64,000 nt of DNA from UMGS1002 sp964570825 (GCA_964570825.1 CAZMZJ010000004.1:1-64000); one strand, 5' to 3'. Shown: positions 35,124 through 45,734, counted from the stretch's first letter. The notes: generated from the sequence alone by a model not told the origin. Made by a program: numbers and translations.

Positions 35124-36650
35124 ATGGCGAACCAGACGGTCGTAATACTTGATTTCGGCGGCCAGTACAAGGAGCTTATCGCGCGCAGGGTTCGTGAATG
35201 CGGGGTTTATTCGGTTATAAAGCCTTACAGCATTACGCCGGCTGAACTTACCGCCCTCTCGCCGATAGGTATTATATTTACCGGCGGTCCCGAGAGCGTT
35301 TACAAGGAAAATTCACCGGTCTGCGACAGAGCGGTTTTCGATATGGGAGTCCCGATTCTCGGCATTTGCTACGGTATGCAGCTTATCTGCCACATGATGG
35401 GCGGAGTTGTGCATTCATGCACGAGCAGCGAATACGGTACTCTTGACGCGGAGGTTGACGTTGCATCCGCACTTTTCGAGGGCCTTGAGAAAGAGCAGCG
35501 CGTTCTTATGAGCCATACTGATATGGTCACATGCCCGCCGGACGGATTCAAGACTATCGCCCATACCTCTCTTTGCCCGAACGCAGCGTTTGAAAATAAG
35601 GAACGCAGAATTTACGGCGTCCAGTTCCACCCTGAAGTGGAGAACACCAGAAACGGCAAAAAAATAATAAATAACTTCCTTTATAATATATGCAATGCCG
35701 CGGGCGATTACTCGATGGAGGATTATCTGGCGGTCCAGATTAAAAAAGTCCGCGAAAGAGTCGGGAAGAAAAAAATACTGCTCGGATTATCCGGAGGCGT
35801 TGATTCCTCGGTTTGCGCCGCTCTGCTATCCGAGGCGGTGCCGGGGCAGTTGATCTGTGTTTATGTCGACCACGGCTGCATGAGAAAAGGCGAGACCGAT
35901 CAGATTAGGAAGGTTTTTGAGAAGCGCAATCTGAATTTTGTATATGTTGATGCGAAAGAGCGTTTTCTCTCAAAGCTCGCGGGTGTTACAGATCCCGAGC
36001 AGAAGCGCAAAATTATCGGAAAAGAGTTCGCCCGTACTTTCGAGGACGAGGCAAGAAAGCTTGATCATCCTGAGTTTCTTGCTCAGGGTACCATATATCC
36101 AGATATAGTCGAGTCTGGCAAAAACAAATCGGCGGTTATAAAGAGCCACCACAATGTTGGCGGACTTCCTGCCGACCTCGGCTTTGAGGGCGTAATCGAG
36201 CCTCTTGCAGGACTTTTTAAGGACGAGGTAAGAAAACTCGGCTTAATGCTCGGCCTGCCGCGTCAGCTTGTATACCGTCAGCCGTTCCCGGGGCCGGGGC
36301 TTGCAATCCGCATCATCGGAGAGGTTACGGAAGAGAAGCTAAATATACTGCGCGAAGCCGACTATATTGTCCGTGAAGAGATTGGAAAATCGCGCGTTCG
36401 CGTCGACCAGTATTTCGCTGTGCTTACAGATACAAAAAGCGTGGGCGTCATGGGAGATTTCCGAACGTACGAGAATCTTCTTGCAATCCGAGCTGTACGT
36501 ACGAACGATTTTATGACATGCGAATATGCCCGGCTGCCGTATAGCCTCCTTTCTCGTATGTCGTCAAGAATAACGAACGAAGTGCAGGGCATCAACCGCG
36601 TGGTATATGATATAACTGCAAAACCGCCGGCGACAATCGAGTGGGAGTAA
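35124..36650 (+). CDS. guaA: GMP synthase (glutamine-hydrolysing)
   Basis: 508 residues: class I glutamine amidotransferase domain (about 1-190) with Cys82 in GICYGMQL and the His-Glu pair in VQFHPEV, then the ATP pyrophosphatase domain with P-loop SGGVDSSV and the dimerisation domain with RQPFPGPGLAIRI. Makes GMP from XMP, ATP and glutamine. First of a co-directional nucleotide block (guaA, pyrG, aminotransferase, purB, purA), though 150-200 bp gaps suggest more than one promoter. The AGTATGGCG start at 35124 has GGAGG directly upstream. Confidence 0.97.
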   Translation: MANQTVVILDFGGQYKELIARRVRECGVYSVIKPYSITPAELTALSPIGIIFTGGPESVYKENSPVCDRAVFDMGVPILGICYGMQLICHMMGGVVHSCTSSEYGTLDAEVDVASALFEGLEKEQRVLMSHTDMVTCPPDGFKTIAHTSLCPNAAFENKERRIYGVQFHPEVENTRNGKKIINNFLYNICNAAGDYSMEDYLAVQIKKVRERVGKKKILLGLSGGVDSSVCAALLSEAVPGQLICVYVDHGCMRKGETDQIRKVFEKRNLNFVYVDAKERFLSKLAGVTDPEQKRKIIGKEFARTFEDEARKLDHPEFLAQGTIYPDIVESGKNKSAVIKSHHNVGGLPADLGFEGVIEPLAGLFKDEVRKLGLMLGLPRQLVYRQPFPGPGLAIRIIGEVTEEKLNILREADYIVREEIGKSRVRVDQYFAVLTDTKSVGVMGDFRTYENLLAIRAVRTNDFMTCEYARLPYSLLSRMSSRITNEVQGINRVVYDITAKPPATIEWE

Positions 36651-36829
36651 GCATTTTAAGCGTAATTACTTGTAAAGTTGTATTTTCACAGCGTTAGATA
36701 TTTGAATTTGAGATTAAAGATTTTTTGGGATTTTCAAGCCTCATTTTAAGAAGGGGCTTGGGCGGGGCCTGGTGTAGATTCCGGTGTATATCCGCGTCCC
36801 TCTGCATATAAAGCGATGTGAGGTGTAAA

Positions 36830-38440
36830 ATGACGAAGTATATTTTTGTGACCGGCGGAGTTGTGTCCGGTCTTGGAAAAGGAATTACTGCGGCGTCGCT
36901 CGGACGCCTGCTTAAAGCACGCGGACTTAAAGTTGCCGCGCAGAAGCTTGACCCGTATATAAACGTCGACCCGGGAACGATGAGTCCGTATCAGCACGGA
37001 GAGGTTTATGTGACCGAAGATGGAGCTGAAACGGATCTTGACCTCGGCCACTACGAGAGATTCATCGACGAAGACCTCAACAAATATTCAAACCTTACTA
37101 CAGGCAAGGTTTTCTCAAATGTCCTCGCTAAAGAGCGCCGCGGAGAGTATCTCGGAAGCACTGTCCAGTTCATACCTCACATCACCAACGAAATCAAAGA
37201 TTTCATCTACCGTGTCGGGCGCAAGACCGGCGCAGACGTGGTTATCACCGAGGTCGGCGGAACCACCGGCGACATCGAAAGCCAGACCTTCCTTGAAGCC
37301 ATAAGGCAAATCGGACTTGAAGTAGGACGCGAGAATTCGCTTTATATACATGTCACTCTTGTCCCTTATCTTAAGGCGTCGGGCGAACATAAATCAAAAC
37401 CGACTCAGCATTCCGTCAAGGAGCTGCAGGGAATGGGCATAATGCCGAACATAATTGTCCTCCGCTGCGACGAACCGATTGAGGACAACAGTATATTCCG
37501 TAAAATTGCAGGCTTCTGTAATGTCAAGCCTGACTGCGTTATTCAAAATGTCACAATACCGGTACTTTACGAAGCTCCGCTAATGCTCGAACGCGAGCAT
37601 TTTTCGGATATAGTCTGCCGCGAGCTTCATATAAACGCTCCCGAGCCTGATCTTACCGAGTGGCGCGCGCTGATAGACCGGATAAACAACCGCACAAAAT
37701 ATGTTACGATAGGACTTGTCGGCAAGTATGTGCAGCTTCACGACGCATATCTTTCTGTCGTTGAAGCGCTCAAGCATGCCGGTTATGAATACAGCTGCAA
37801 AGTCAACATTAAGTGGATAGATTCAGAAACCGTCACCGAAGAAGCCTGCGGCACGATTTTTTCGGATGTAGACGGAATCCTTGTTCCCGGAGGTTTCGGC
37901 AACCGCGGGATCGAGGGTAAAATTATCGCCGCAAAGTATGCACGGGAACATAAGGTTCCGTATCTCGGCATCTGTCTCGGAATGCAGACGGCGGTTATCG
38001 AGTTTGCGCGTGATGTTATTGGCTGGAAAGACGCAAACTCAAATGAATTTGACGAGAAATCAACTCATAAGGTCATAGATTTTATGCCCGGACAGAACAA
38101 CGAAATAGACAAGGGCGGCACACTCCGCCTCGGCGCATACCCTTGCGTCATCGCTACGGGCACAATGATGGAAGAATGTTACGGCAAAGGCAAAAAAGAA
38201 ATATCTGAACGCCACCGTCACCGCTACGAATTCAATAACAATTACCGCAGCGAAATGACCGCCGCCGGAATGATAATTAGCGGTACGTCGCCGGATGGAC
38301 GCCTGGTCGAAACCATTGAGCTTCCAAATCATCCCTTCTTCGTCGGCGTACAGTATCACCCTGAATTCAAGAGCCGTCCCAACAGGCCTCATCCGCTTTT
38401 CATGGGGCTTGTCAGGAACGCCATGAAATATAAGAAGTAA
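36830..38440 (+). CDS. pyrG: CTP synthase
   Basis: 536 residues. The N-terminal amidoligase domain starts KYIFVTGGVVSGLGKGITAASL; the C-terminal glutaminase domain has the nucleophile in GICLGMQ and the catalytic His/Glu in QYHPEF. Converts UTP, ATP and glutamine to CTP. The ATG at 36830 with GAGGTG 7 nt upstream is preferred over a start 12 nt earlier. Full length. Confidence 0.97.
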   Translation: MTKYIFVTGGVVSGLGKGITAASLGRLLKARGLKVAAQKLDPYINVDPGTMSPYQHGEVYVTEDGAETDLDLGHYERFIDEDLNKYSNLTTGKVFSNVLAKERRGEYLGSTVQFIPHITNEIKDFIYRVGRKTGADVVITEVGGTTGDIESQTFLEAIRQIGLEVGRENSLYIHVTLVPYLKASGEHKSKPTQHSVKELQGMGIMPNIIVLRCDEPIEDNSIFRKIAGFCNVKPDCVIQNVTIPVLYEAPLMLEREHFSDIVCRELHINAPEPDLTEWRALIDRINNRTKYVTIGLVGKYVQLHDAYLSVVEALKHAGYEYSCKVNIKWIDSETVTEEACGTIFSDVDGILVPGGFGNRGIEGKIIAAKYAREHKVPYLGICLGMQTAVIEFARDVIGWKDANSNEFDEKSTHKVIDFMPGQNNEIDKGGTLRLGAYPCVIATGTMMEECYGKGKKEISERHRHRYEFNNNYRSEMTAAGMIISGTSPDGRLVETIELPNHPFFVGVQYHPEFKSRPNRPHPLFMGLVRNAMKYKK

Positions 38441-38610
38441 TCTGAAAATTTACTAAGCTGTAAAGCCACAAAAACGGTAAATTGCGGGAAAGACTGTCCG
38501 GTATTACTTTTTACAAGTCTTGTTCTGCATCTGAATATGTTATTAAAAAGCAATATCCGGGACAACTTCCCTTTGGATATCTGAATCAATTTTCTATGAA
38601 AGGAGCCGCC

Positions 38611-39831
38611 ATGATCAACTTTGAAAAATCCAAAAAACTGGAAAACGTATGTTATGATATCCGGGGCAAGGAGGTTGAGGAAGCCGCCCGTATGGAAGCT
38701 GATGGCATAAATATCATCAAGCTCAATATAGGCAACCCGGCGCCCCACGGTCTCATGGCGCCCGATGAAATAATCATAGACATGATCTACAACCTGCGGA
38801 ATACCGAAGGATATTCAGAGTCAAAAGGAATCTTTTCCGCTCGCAAGGCGATCATGCAGTACTGCCAGCTTAAGAAAATTCCGAATGTCGGGATTGACGA
38901 TATATACACCGGAAACGGAGTCAGCGAGCTTATCGTACTTTCAATGCAGGGGCTGCTTGACCACGGGGATGAGATACTTATCCCGGTGCCGGATTATCCA
39001 CTCTGGACAGCCGCCGTATCTCTTGCAGGCGGAACTCCGGTTCACTATATGTGCGATGAAACAAACGGCTGGTATCCTGATGTCGACGATATCCGCGCAA
39101 AGGTAACACCCAAAACCAAGGGAATTGTCGTAATCAATCCTAACAACCCGACCGGAGCGCTTTATCCGAAGGAAATTCTCGAGGGCATCGTTGACGTCGC
39201 GCGCGAAAACGGACTTATCCTTTTCGCCGATGAAATATACGACCGGCTTGTGATGGACGGCAAAGTCCACACGGCGCTGGCCTCGCTTGCTCCCGATCTC
39301 CTTACTGTTTCCTTCAACGGACTTTCAAAATCGCACCGCGTTGCGGGCTTCCGCAGCGGATGGATGTGCCTTGCCGGCGATAAGAGCCATGCAAAGGGTT
39401 ATATTGAGGGGCTTAACCTGCTCGCTTCGATGAGACTTTGTTCGAACGTTCCTGCACAGAGCATAATCCAGACGGCGCTCGGCGGCTATCAGTCGGCGGA
39501 TGAGCTTCTCAAACCGGGTGGACGTATTTTTGAGCAGAGGGAGTATATATATAAGGCTATAAATGAAATCCCGGGGCTGAGTGCCGTAAAGCCCGAAGCT
39601 GCGTTCTACATATTCCCGAAGATCGATACAAAGTATTATGATATTACAAGCGACGAGGATTTTGCCTTTGATCTGCTCAGAAAGAAAAAAGTGCTCATAA
39701 CCCGAGGCACAGGCTTCAACTGGAAGGAGCCCGATCACTTCAGGATTGTGTACCTGCCGGATGTGATTCAGCTTGAAGAAGCAATGAAGCGTATTGCCGA
39801 TTATCTTGAAACCAAGAAAAGACACAAGTAA
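38611..39831 (+). CDS. PLP-dependent aminotransferase, AlaA (YfbQ) type
   Basis: 406 residues of fold type I aminotransferase class I. The PLP lysine is in FNGLSKSHRVAGFRSGWM, and NPNNPTGALY and DEIYDRLVMDG are present; this combination resembles alanine aminotransferases AlaA/AlaT of enterics. Probably links pyruvate and glutamate to alanine and 2-oxoglutarate. The ATG at 38611 has AAAGGAG 6 nt upstream; the longer frame from 38482 is unsupported. Position between pyrG and purB seems conserved-operon-like but the gene is not itself a nucleotide enzyme. Confidence 0.85.
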   Translation: MINFEKSKKLENVCYDIRGKEVEEAARMEADGINIIKLNIGNPAPHGLMAPDEIIIDMIYNLRNTEGYSESKGIFSARKAIMQYCQLKKIPNVGIDDIYTGNGVSELIVLSMQGLLDHGDEILIPVPDYPLWTAAVSLAGGTPVHYMCDETNGWYPDVDDIRAKVTPKTKGIVVINPNNPTGALYPKEILEGIVDVARENGLILFADEIYDRLVMDGKVHTALASLAPDLLTVSFNGLSKSHRVAGFRSGWMCLAGDKSHAKGYIEGLNLLASMRLCSNVPAQSIIQTALGGYQSADELLKPGGRIFEQREYIYKAINEIPGLSAVKPEAAFYIFPKIDTKYYDITSDEDFAFDLLRKKKVLITRGTGFNWKEPDHFRIVYLPDVIQLEEAMKRIADYLETKKRHK

Positions 39832-39876
39832 ACCAAATTGTCAAAGATAACTTTCAAGCAGGAGATATATCAATAA

Positions 39877-41325
39877 ATGAGCGACGCTAACGATAAAAAT
39901 TATATTTACGAAAACCCGCTGTGCGTGCGTTATGCAAGCGAGGAAATGAAGCATGTGTTTTCAGCCGATGTCAAATTCAAGACATGGCGCAGGCTTTGGA
40001 TAGCTCTTGCGGAGGCGGAAAAGGAGCTGGGGCTTTCCATCACCGACGAACAGATTGCGGAACTCAAGGCACATGCCGCGGATATTGATTATGAAAAAGC
40101 CGACGAGTATGAATCAAAGCTGCGGCATGACGTTATGGCTCACATAAAGGCGTATGCCGACCTCTGCCCGACGGCCGGAGGCATAATACATCTCGGGGCT
40201 ACTTCATGCTATGTCGGAGACAACACAGACATTATCGTTATGCGCGACGCGCTGAGAATAATCAGAAAAAAACTGCTCAATGCCATATCCGCCGCCGCGG
40301 CTTTCGCGGATAAATACAAAGACACGCCGACGCTTGCATACACGCATTTTCAGGCGGCTCAGCCCACAACTGCCGGAAAACGCGCTACGCTCTGGATATC
40401 AGACCTCATGTCAGACCTTGAAAGGGTCGATTTTGAGCTTTCATCCCTGAAACTGCTCGGCTGCAAAGGAACAACCGGAACCGCCGCAAGTTTTTTGAAG
40501 CTGTTTGACGGCAGCCATGATAAGGTCAAGAAGCTTGATGAGCTTATTGCCGCGAAAATGGGATTTTCCGCTTCGGTTCCCGTGTCCGGGCAGACATACT
40601 CGCGAAAAATCGATTACAATGTTATTTCCGTTCTCGGAGGAATAGCTCAGAGCGCGGCTAAGTTTTCCAATGATATTCGGCTTCTCTCGCACCTCAAAGA
40701 GTTCGACGAGCCTTTCGAGGCGGGTCAGGTGGGTTCGTCCGCTATGGCATACAAGCGCAACCCCATGAGAAGCGAACGCATTGCGTCGCTTGCGCGCTAT
40801 GTTATGATAGATGTAATGAACCCGGCTATAACGGCAGCGACACAGTGGTTCGAGAGGACTCTCGACGATTCTGCAAACCGCCGCATTTCGATTCCCGAGG
40901 CTTTTCTCGCTACAGACGCGATTCTTTCACTTTATATAAATATAATTTCAGACGGCGTCCTCTACCCGAATATGATGAAGCGCCACCTCGATGAGGAAAT
41001 GCCGTTCATGATGACTGAGAACATTCTTATGTACTGCGTTGAGAAGGGCGGCGACAGGCAAAAGCTTCACGAGGCAATTCGCCTGCATTCTGTCGCTACC
41101 GCAAAAAGGATAAAGCTCGATGGAGCTGACAATGACCTGCTTGAAAAAATACTGAACGACCCGGTATTCGGGCTGACAAGGGCGGAGCTTGACGAAATAG
41201 CGCGGACAAGTGCTTTCACGGGGCGCGCCTGCGAGCAGACAATCGAATATTTGCGGGATTTTGTCAATCCGGTACTTGAGGCCAATTGTGACCAGCTCGG
41301 CATGAAGGTCGAGATAAAAGTTTAA
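39877..41325 (+). CDS. purB: Adenylosuccinate lyase
   Basis: 482 residues of the fumarase/aspartase superfamily. The signature loop is GSSAMAYKRNPMRSE; TSCYVGDNTD and HFQAAQPTTAGKRA supply the other active-site parts. Cleaves SAICAR and adenylosuccinate in purine synthesis. Followed at once by purA, the preceding step in AMP formation. AGGAGA about 11 nt before the ATG. Confidence 0.96.
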   Translation: MSDANDKNYIYENPLCVRYASEEMKHVFSADVKFKTWRRLWIALAEAEKELGLSITDEQIAELKAHAADIDYEKADEYESKLRHDVMAHIKAYADLCPTAGGIIHLGATSCYVGDNTDIIVMRDALRIIRKKLLNAISAAAAFADKYKDTPTLAYTHFQAAQPTTAGKRATLWISDLMSDLERVDFELSSLKLLGCKGTTGTAASFLKLFDGSHDKVKKLDELIAAKMGFSASVPVSGQTYSRKIDYNVISVLGGIAQSAAKFSNDIRLLSHLKEFDEPFEAGQVGSSAMAYKRNPMRSERIASLARYVMIDVMNPAITAATQWFERTLDDSANRRISIPEAFLATDAILSLYINIISDGVLYPNMMKRHLDEEMPFMMTENILMYCVEKGGDRQKLHEAIRLHSVATAKRIKLDGADNDLLEKILNDPVFGLTRAELDEIARTSAFTGRACEQTIEYLRDFVNPVLEANCDQLGMKVEIKV

Positions 41326-41461
41326 GATAATATTATGCCACCGGACAGCGGGATGAAAATCAAAATGAAATTATTATATAAACAGCAGGGCGGGCATCCG
41401 TTTATCATGAACTGAGTAATGAGGCGATGTATGTGCGCCGTTTGCGGAAAGGATTTATTAT

Positions 41462-42733
41462 ATGTTAACAGCAATTGTCGGAATCAACTGGGGGGACGAA
41501 GGAAAGGGGAGAATGGTGGACCTGCTTTCCGAAAAATATGACATTGTGCTGCGTTATCAGGGCGGAAACAATGCGGGACACACTGTTGTCAACAGTAAGG
41601 GCACGTTTATTTTGAACCTTTTGCCTTCGGGAATTCTGCGGGACAACACGGTGAACGTGATGGGGCCCGGCATGGTTATTGATGTTGAGCACCTGTACGG
41701 CGAAGTTTTGAAACTGCGTCAGGCAGGTATCGAGATAACCCCGAAGCGTCTTAAAATCAGCGACCGCGCGACAATTTGCATGCCGTACCACAAGATGCTC
41801 GACATACTTGAGGAGGATCGTCTCGGAGACGCCAAATTTGGTTCCACGCGCCGCGGAATTGCTCCGGTGTATTCGGACAAGTATATGAAGAAAGCCTTCC
41901 GTATGGGAGATTTGCTGCATCCCGAAGAGCTGAAGGCGAAGCTTCCGTCGATAATCGAGTGGAAGAACCTTCTGGTTCATAAGGGCTATGGCGCTCCGGA
42001 GCTTACCGCCGAGGATATGTACGCATGGCTTGAGAAGTTCGGAATGCCTTTTGCAGACTATATATGCGACACGACGGAGTACCTTACCGACGCAGTCAAG
42101 TCCGGCAAATCGGTGATGTTTGAGGCTCAGCTTGGAGCTCTGCGCGATATCGACTTCGGTATATACCCATACACGTCATCGTCGTCCACCATTGCGGCAT
42201 ATGCCACAGTCGGCGCCGGTATTCCCGGAAAAAAGCTTGACAATGTGGTCGGTATTATGAAGGCATATTCAAGCTGCGTCGGCGCGGGGCCGTTTACCTG
42301 CGAGCTGTTCGGAGAGGAAGGCAACCGTCTGCGCGAGGCGGGCGGTGAATACGGCGCCGCCACAGGCAGACCGAGACGCGTCGGCGGCTTTGACGTTCCC
42401 GCGTCGCGTTACGGAATACTTTTGCAGGGAGCCGACGAGATTGCCCTGACAAAGCTCGACGTTCTGTCATACCTTGATAAGATACCGGTTTGCGTCAAAT
42501 ATAACATAAATGGCGTTCTGACAGACAAGTTCCCGTCGGGAGCTGCGCTTGAAGCCGCGAAGCCGGTTTACGAGTACCTTGACGGCTGGAAATGCGATAT
42601 TTCAGGATGCCGCAGCTTCGATTCGCTTCCCGCGGCGGCGAAAAAATATGTCCGCTTTATCGAGAAGGCTACCGACTGTAAAATCAAATATGTGTCGGTC
42701 GGCGCAGGCCGGGATGAATACTTCACAATGTAA
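41462..42733 (+). CDS. purA: Adenylosuccinate synthase
   Basis: 423 residues with the GTP loop GINWGDEGKGR at the N-terminus, QGGNNAGHT and the late GTNVGAGPFTCEL-type segment (VGAGPFTCELFG). Converts IMP, aspartate and GTP to adenylosuccinate, the substrate of the preceding purB product. AAAGGA 9 nt before the ATG. Followed by a hairpin terminator. Confidence 0.96.
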   Translation: MLTAIVGINWGDEGKGRMVDLLSEKYDIVLRYQGGNNAGHTVVNSKGTFILNLLPSGILRDNTVNVMGPGMVIDVEHLYGEVLKLRQAGIEITPKRLKISDRATICMPYHKMLDILEEDRLGDAKFGSTRRGIAPVYSDKYMKKAFRMGDLLHPEELKAKLPSIIEWKNLLVHKGYGAPELTAEDMYAWLEKFGMPFADYICDTTEYLTDAVKSGKSVMFEAQLGALRDIDFGIYPYTSSSSTIAAYATVGAGIPGKKLDNVVGIMKAYSSCVGAGPFTCELFGEEGNRLREAGGEYGAATGRPRRVGGFDVPASRYGILLQGADEIALTKLDVLSYLDKIPVCVKYNINGVLTDKFPSGAALEAAKPVYEYLDGWKCDISGCRSFDSLPAAAKKYVRFIEKATDCKIKYVSVGAGRDEYFTM

Positions 42734-42784
42734 AATGTCAAGTCAACATCTCTTTTGATTTATACACAATAACAGATAAAATAG

Positions 42785-42830
42785 TACCGCAGCTTTCATG
42801 CTAAAAGCATATTGAAGCTGCGGTATTATA
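42785..42830 (+). terminator. Hairpin terminator after purA
   Basis: TACCGCAGCTT pairs with the complement ending GAAGCTGCGGTA, with an inner TGCTTTTAGCA loop; the following tract is A/T-rich rather than pure T. Confidence 0.65.
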
Positions 42831-42932
42831 ATGTTATAATATTTTTAATATTTAAGCAAAACAACGCGTTCGGACAATGCTTTTTTGCCTGCGCGGATAA
42901 GATTTTCAATAAGTAAGGATGGGATAAAACCA

Positions 42933-44222
42933 ATGAAATTCAGACCAATGCATCCGGCGGATGCGATTGTCGAAACGATGACACGCCTTTATGAAAATAA
43001 AATGACCACCACATCCGGCGGAAACCTTTCGATTATGGACGATAACGGAACACTCTGGATAAGCCCGAGCGGCGTGGATAAAGCACACCTGCGCCGTTCC
43101 GATATAATGAGCGTGCTTCCTGACGGAACCGTACGAGGCATACATAAAGTGTCGACGGAGTGCCCGTTCCATCTGGCTATCCGGCGCTCGCGCCCAGAGC
43201 TTAAAGCAGTGCTGCACGCTCATCCCGGAGCTCTTGTCGCCTTCAGCCTTATGAGAAAAATTCCGGACACGTCAATAATCCCCGGAGTCGCCGGCCTTTG
43301 CGGAAAAATCACGATGGCGAAATACGCCCTGCCGGGCAGCGACCTGCTGGGAAGCTATATAGCTGAGGAATTTGCAAAAGGATACAACACTGTGATGCTT
43401 GAAAACCACGGCGTCGTTATCGGCGCCGAAAGCCTTGACAGAGCGTTCATGATGTTTGAATCACTTGAGTACTGCGCTCGCATTCAGCTCAATGCCGCCG
43501 CACTAAACTCCGGCTGCAGATCGCTCAGCGCGGAGCAGCTTAAAAAAGTCGACGAGTATAGAGCGTATCCAGATACACTGCCGCAATCTGTTCCATCGCT
43601 TGAGGAGATTGACGCAAGAAACGAATTGATAAACCTTATCAGACGCAGCAGTATACATAAATTTTTCTCGTTCAGCACCGGAGTGCTTGCGGCAAGCCTT
43701 CCGGACGGTTCGTTTGTCATAACCCCTCACGACGACGGCAGAATTAAACTTGAAGCGGATGACCTTGTCAGGGTTAAAGACGGAAAATGCGAGAAGGGAA
43801 AGGAACCGTCGCATTTTACGGGTCTGACTGAGAGAATTTTCAAAGCTCATCCGGAAATAAAAAGCATTGTTATCGCCCGCCCGCCGGAAATCATGGGCTT
43901 TGCCGTCGGAGACGCCGAGTTTGACTCTCGTTTGATTCCTGAAAGCTATATTTGCCTCAAGGAAATATTCCGCTATAAATTTGGCACTATAGAGGACAAT
44001 CCGGATGCGATAATTAAAGATATTTCATTGAAAAATCCGATTGCAATTGTGGAAAACGACGTCGTCATAGTAGCGGGAAGCACGGCTCTCAACGCTTTTG
44101 ACCGGCTTGAAGTCATGGAATTCGGCGCTTACTCGCTTCGCCAGATTAAAATATTCGGCGGCAACATCGTCCGCATAAGCGACGATGAAGTGCGCGAGAT
44201 AGAGGTTGCTTTTAAATTATGA
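42933..44222 (+). CDS. Tandem class II aldolase/adducin-domain protein
   Basis: 429 residues made of two AraD-like class II aldolase domains. The first (about 1-200) has the phosphate-binding SGGNLS and SPSG, zinc ligands in LHAHPG and ENHG, as in active fuculose- or ribulose-phosphate aldolases. The second (about 225-429) repeats the fold but lacks zinc ligands (VIARPP and ENDV at the equivalent places), so it is probably structural. Cleaves or epimerises a sugar phosphate; substrate unknown. The ATG at 42933 has AAGGATGG upstream. Own terminators on both sides suggest a monocistronic gene. Confidence 0.8.
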   Translation: MKFRPMHPADAIVETMTRLYENKMTTTSGGNLSIMDDNGTLWISPSGVDKAHLRRSDIMSVLPDGTVRGIHKVSTECPFHLAIRRSRPELKAVLHAHPGALVAFSLMRKIPDTSIIPGVAGLCGKITMAKYALPGSDLLGSYIAEEFAKGYNTVMLENHGVVIGAESLDRAFMMFESLEYCARIQLNAAALNSGCRSLSAEQLKKVDEYRAYPDTLPQSVPSLEEIDARNELINLIRRSSIHKFFSFSTGVLAASLPDGSFVITPHDDGRIKLEADDLVRVKDGKCEKGKEPSHFTGLTERIFKAHPEIKSIVIARPPEIMGFAVGDAEFDSRLIPESYICLKEIFRYKFGTIEDNPDAIIKDISLKNPIAIVENDVVIVAGSTALNAFDRLEVMEFGAYSLRQIKIFGGNIVRISDDEVREIEVAFKL

Positions 44223-44288
44223 TTCCGAAGATGCGGGACGCCGCCCCGGAATAATAGTTTTAGAAAGGTTTATTTTAATTCAAAGCTC

Positions 44289-44345
44289 AAAAACGCCCCG
44301 TACAGATTTACATTCTGTAAGAGGCGTTTTTATATTGAATTATTG
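44289..44345 (+). terminator. Terminator between the aldolase and dapL genes
   Basis: Stem AAAAACGCC/GGCGTTTTT with an inner TACAGA/TCTGTA helix. The A and T tracts make it usable from both convergent genes. Confidence 0.8.
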
Positions 44346-44438
44346 CTGGTTATTTAATAATACAGAATCAAACGCAATTATGATAATTCCCGGAATGACC
44401 CGGCAGCACTTTTTCAACGAGTGCCGAGGTGTATCTTT

Positions 44439-45677
44439 TTAGAAGACCAGTCCGAGCTTTTCGGTTCTTCTCTTTAGTTCTTTCATAAGATTGATTTCGT
44501 CTTCCGCAGTTTCCGCCGAGAACGTCACTGAGAAGCGGAGATAATGACCGCTGTCATCCCACGGAACGGTGGAAATGTTGGCGTTCAGGATGAGAAATTC
44601 GGCAGCGTCCTGCGCTGTGGCGAAAATTGTGCCGTCTTTTAGCCCTTTTGGTTTCTCTACATAGCAATAGAACGAACCTTTCGAGGGAACCGCGTGAAAG
44701 CCGATTTCGTTCAGTGCGTCGGCGAGCAGTTTCATCCTGCGCGCGTACTTCTCACAGATTTTATCGGTAATCTCGGGATGGTTGAGAGCATAAATTCCGG
44801 CCTTCTGGATTGCGCGGAACTGACCGGAGTCGGTGTTGTCCTTGACCGTGCCGTAAAGAGAAATGATTTTCTCGTTACCGACGAGGAAGCCGAGACGCCA
44901 TCCGGTCATATTGAAGGCTTTTGAAAGCGACTGTATTTCAACTCCGACATCAATAGCTCCGTCGACAGAAAGAAAGCTTAAGGGTTTGTTCCCGAAGTAT
45001 GTGAGCGGTGCGTAAGCGGCGTCGTGTACCACGGCGATATGGTTCTTTTGGGCAAATAAGACTACTTTTTCAAAGAATTCTTTTGTCGCGATCTGCCCGG
45101 TCGGGTTGTTCGGATAATTTATATAGAGGATTTTGCTGCGTTTAAGTATATCTGCGGGGATATTGTCAAGGTCGGGGTAAAAATTATTTTCTTTGTTTAT
45201 CGGGAGACTGTAAACCTCGCCGCCGCAGTATTTCGTGTATGTTGCGATAACAGGGTATCCGGGGACTGTTACCAAAGCCACGTCGCCCTTATTGATGAAG
45301 CAAAGCGGCAGCATGGCGAGAATTGGCTTTGTGCCGATGCCGTGGATAATATTTTTTTCGGCGGCAAGCCCCTTTACGCCATAGACACGTTCCATGTAAT
45401 TTACGGCTGCTTCCTGGAACTCAATGATTCCGTTGTCAGAATAAAAGCGGTTCTCGGGTTTGCCGCACTCGGCCCGTAGCACTTCTGCGACTCCGGCATC
45501 CGCGGGCTTGTCGGGTTCCCCGACGCCCATGTCAATCAAAGGAAGATCCTTGAATTTTTTAGCGGCCTCGGCCTTCAGCGCCTTGATACGGGCAAATTTA
45601 TAAACGACTGTTGATTTGCCGTAATTCCTTCCGCCCAAACGGTCCGCGATGATTTCCTGAATAAAACTGTTGTCCAT
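44439..45677 (-). CDS. dapL: LL-diaminopimelate aminotransferase
   Basis: 412 residues, fold type I aminotransferase with DMGVGEPD at the start, NYPNNPTGQIA, and the PLP lysine in QSLSKAFNMTGWRLGF; FYSDNGIIEFQEA is typical of DapL. Converts tetrahydrodipicolinate directly to LL-diaminopimelate for lysine and peptidoglycan. The ATG at 45677 has AAGGTG 4 nt upstream. Downstream of the two exporter genes on the same strand, but a hairpin (about 45703-45727) lies between, so co-transcription is uncertain. Confidence 0.85.
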   Translation of the reverse strand: MDNSFIQEIIADRLGGRNYGKSTVVYKFARIKALKAEAAKKFKDLPLIDMGVGEPDKPADAGVAEVLRAECGKPENRFYSDNGIIEFQEAAVNYMERVYGVKGLAAEKNIIHGIGTKPILAMLPLCFINKGDVALVTVPGYPVIATYTKYCGGEVYSLPINKENNFYPDLDNIPADILKRSKILYINYPNNPTGQIATKEFFEKVVLFAQKNHIAVVHDAAYAPLTYFGNKPLSFLSVDGAIDVGVEIQSLSKAFNMTGWRLGFLVGNEKIISLYGTVKDNTDSGQFRAIQKAGIYALNHPEITDKICEKYARRMKLLADALNEIGFHAVPSKGSFYCYVEKPKGLKDGTIFATAQDAAEFLILNANISTVPWDDSGHYLRFSVTFSAETAEDEINLMKELKRRTEKLGLVF

Positions 45678-45734
45678 ATTACACCTTTTCAAATAAATTT
45701 TCAAACCGGCCTAAACAGCCCGGTTTATCGAGCT

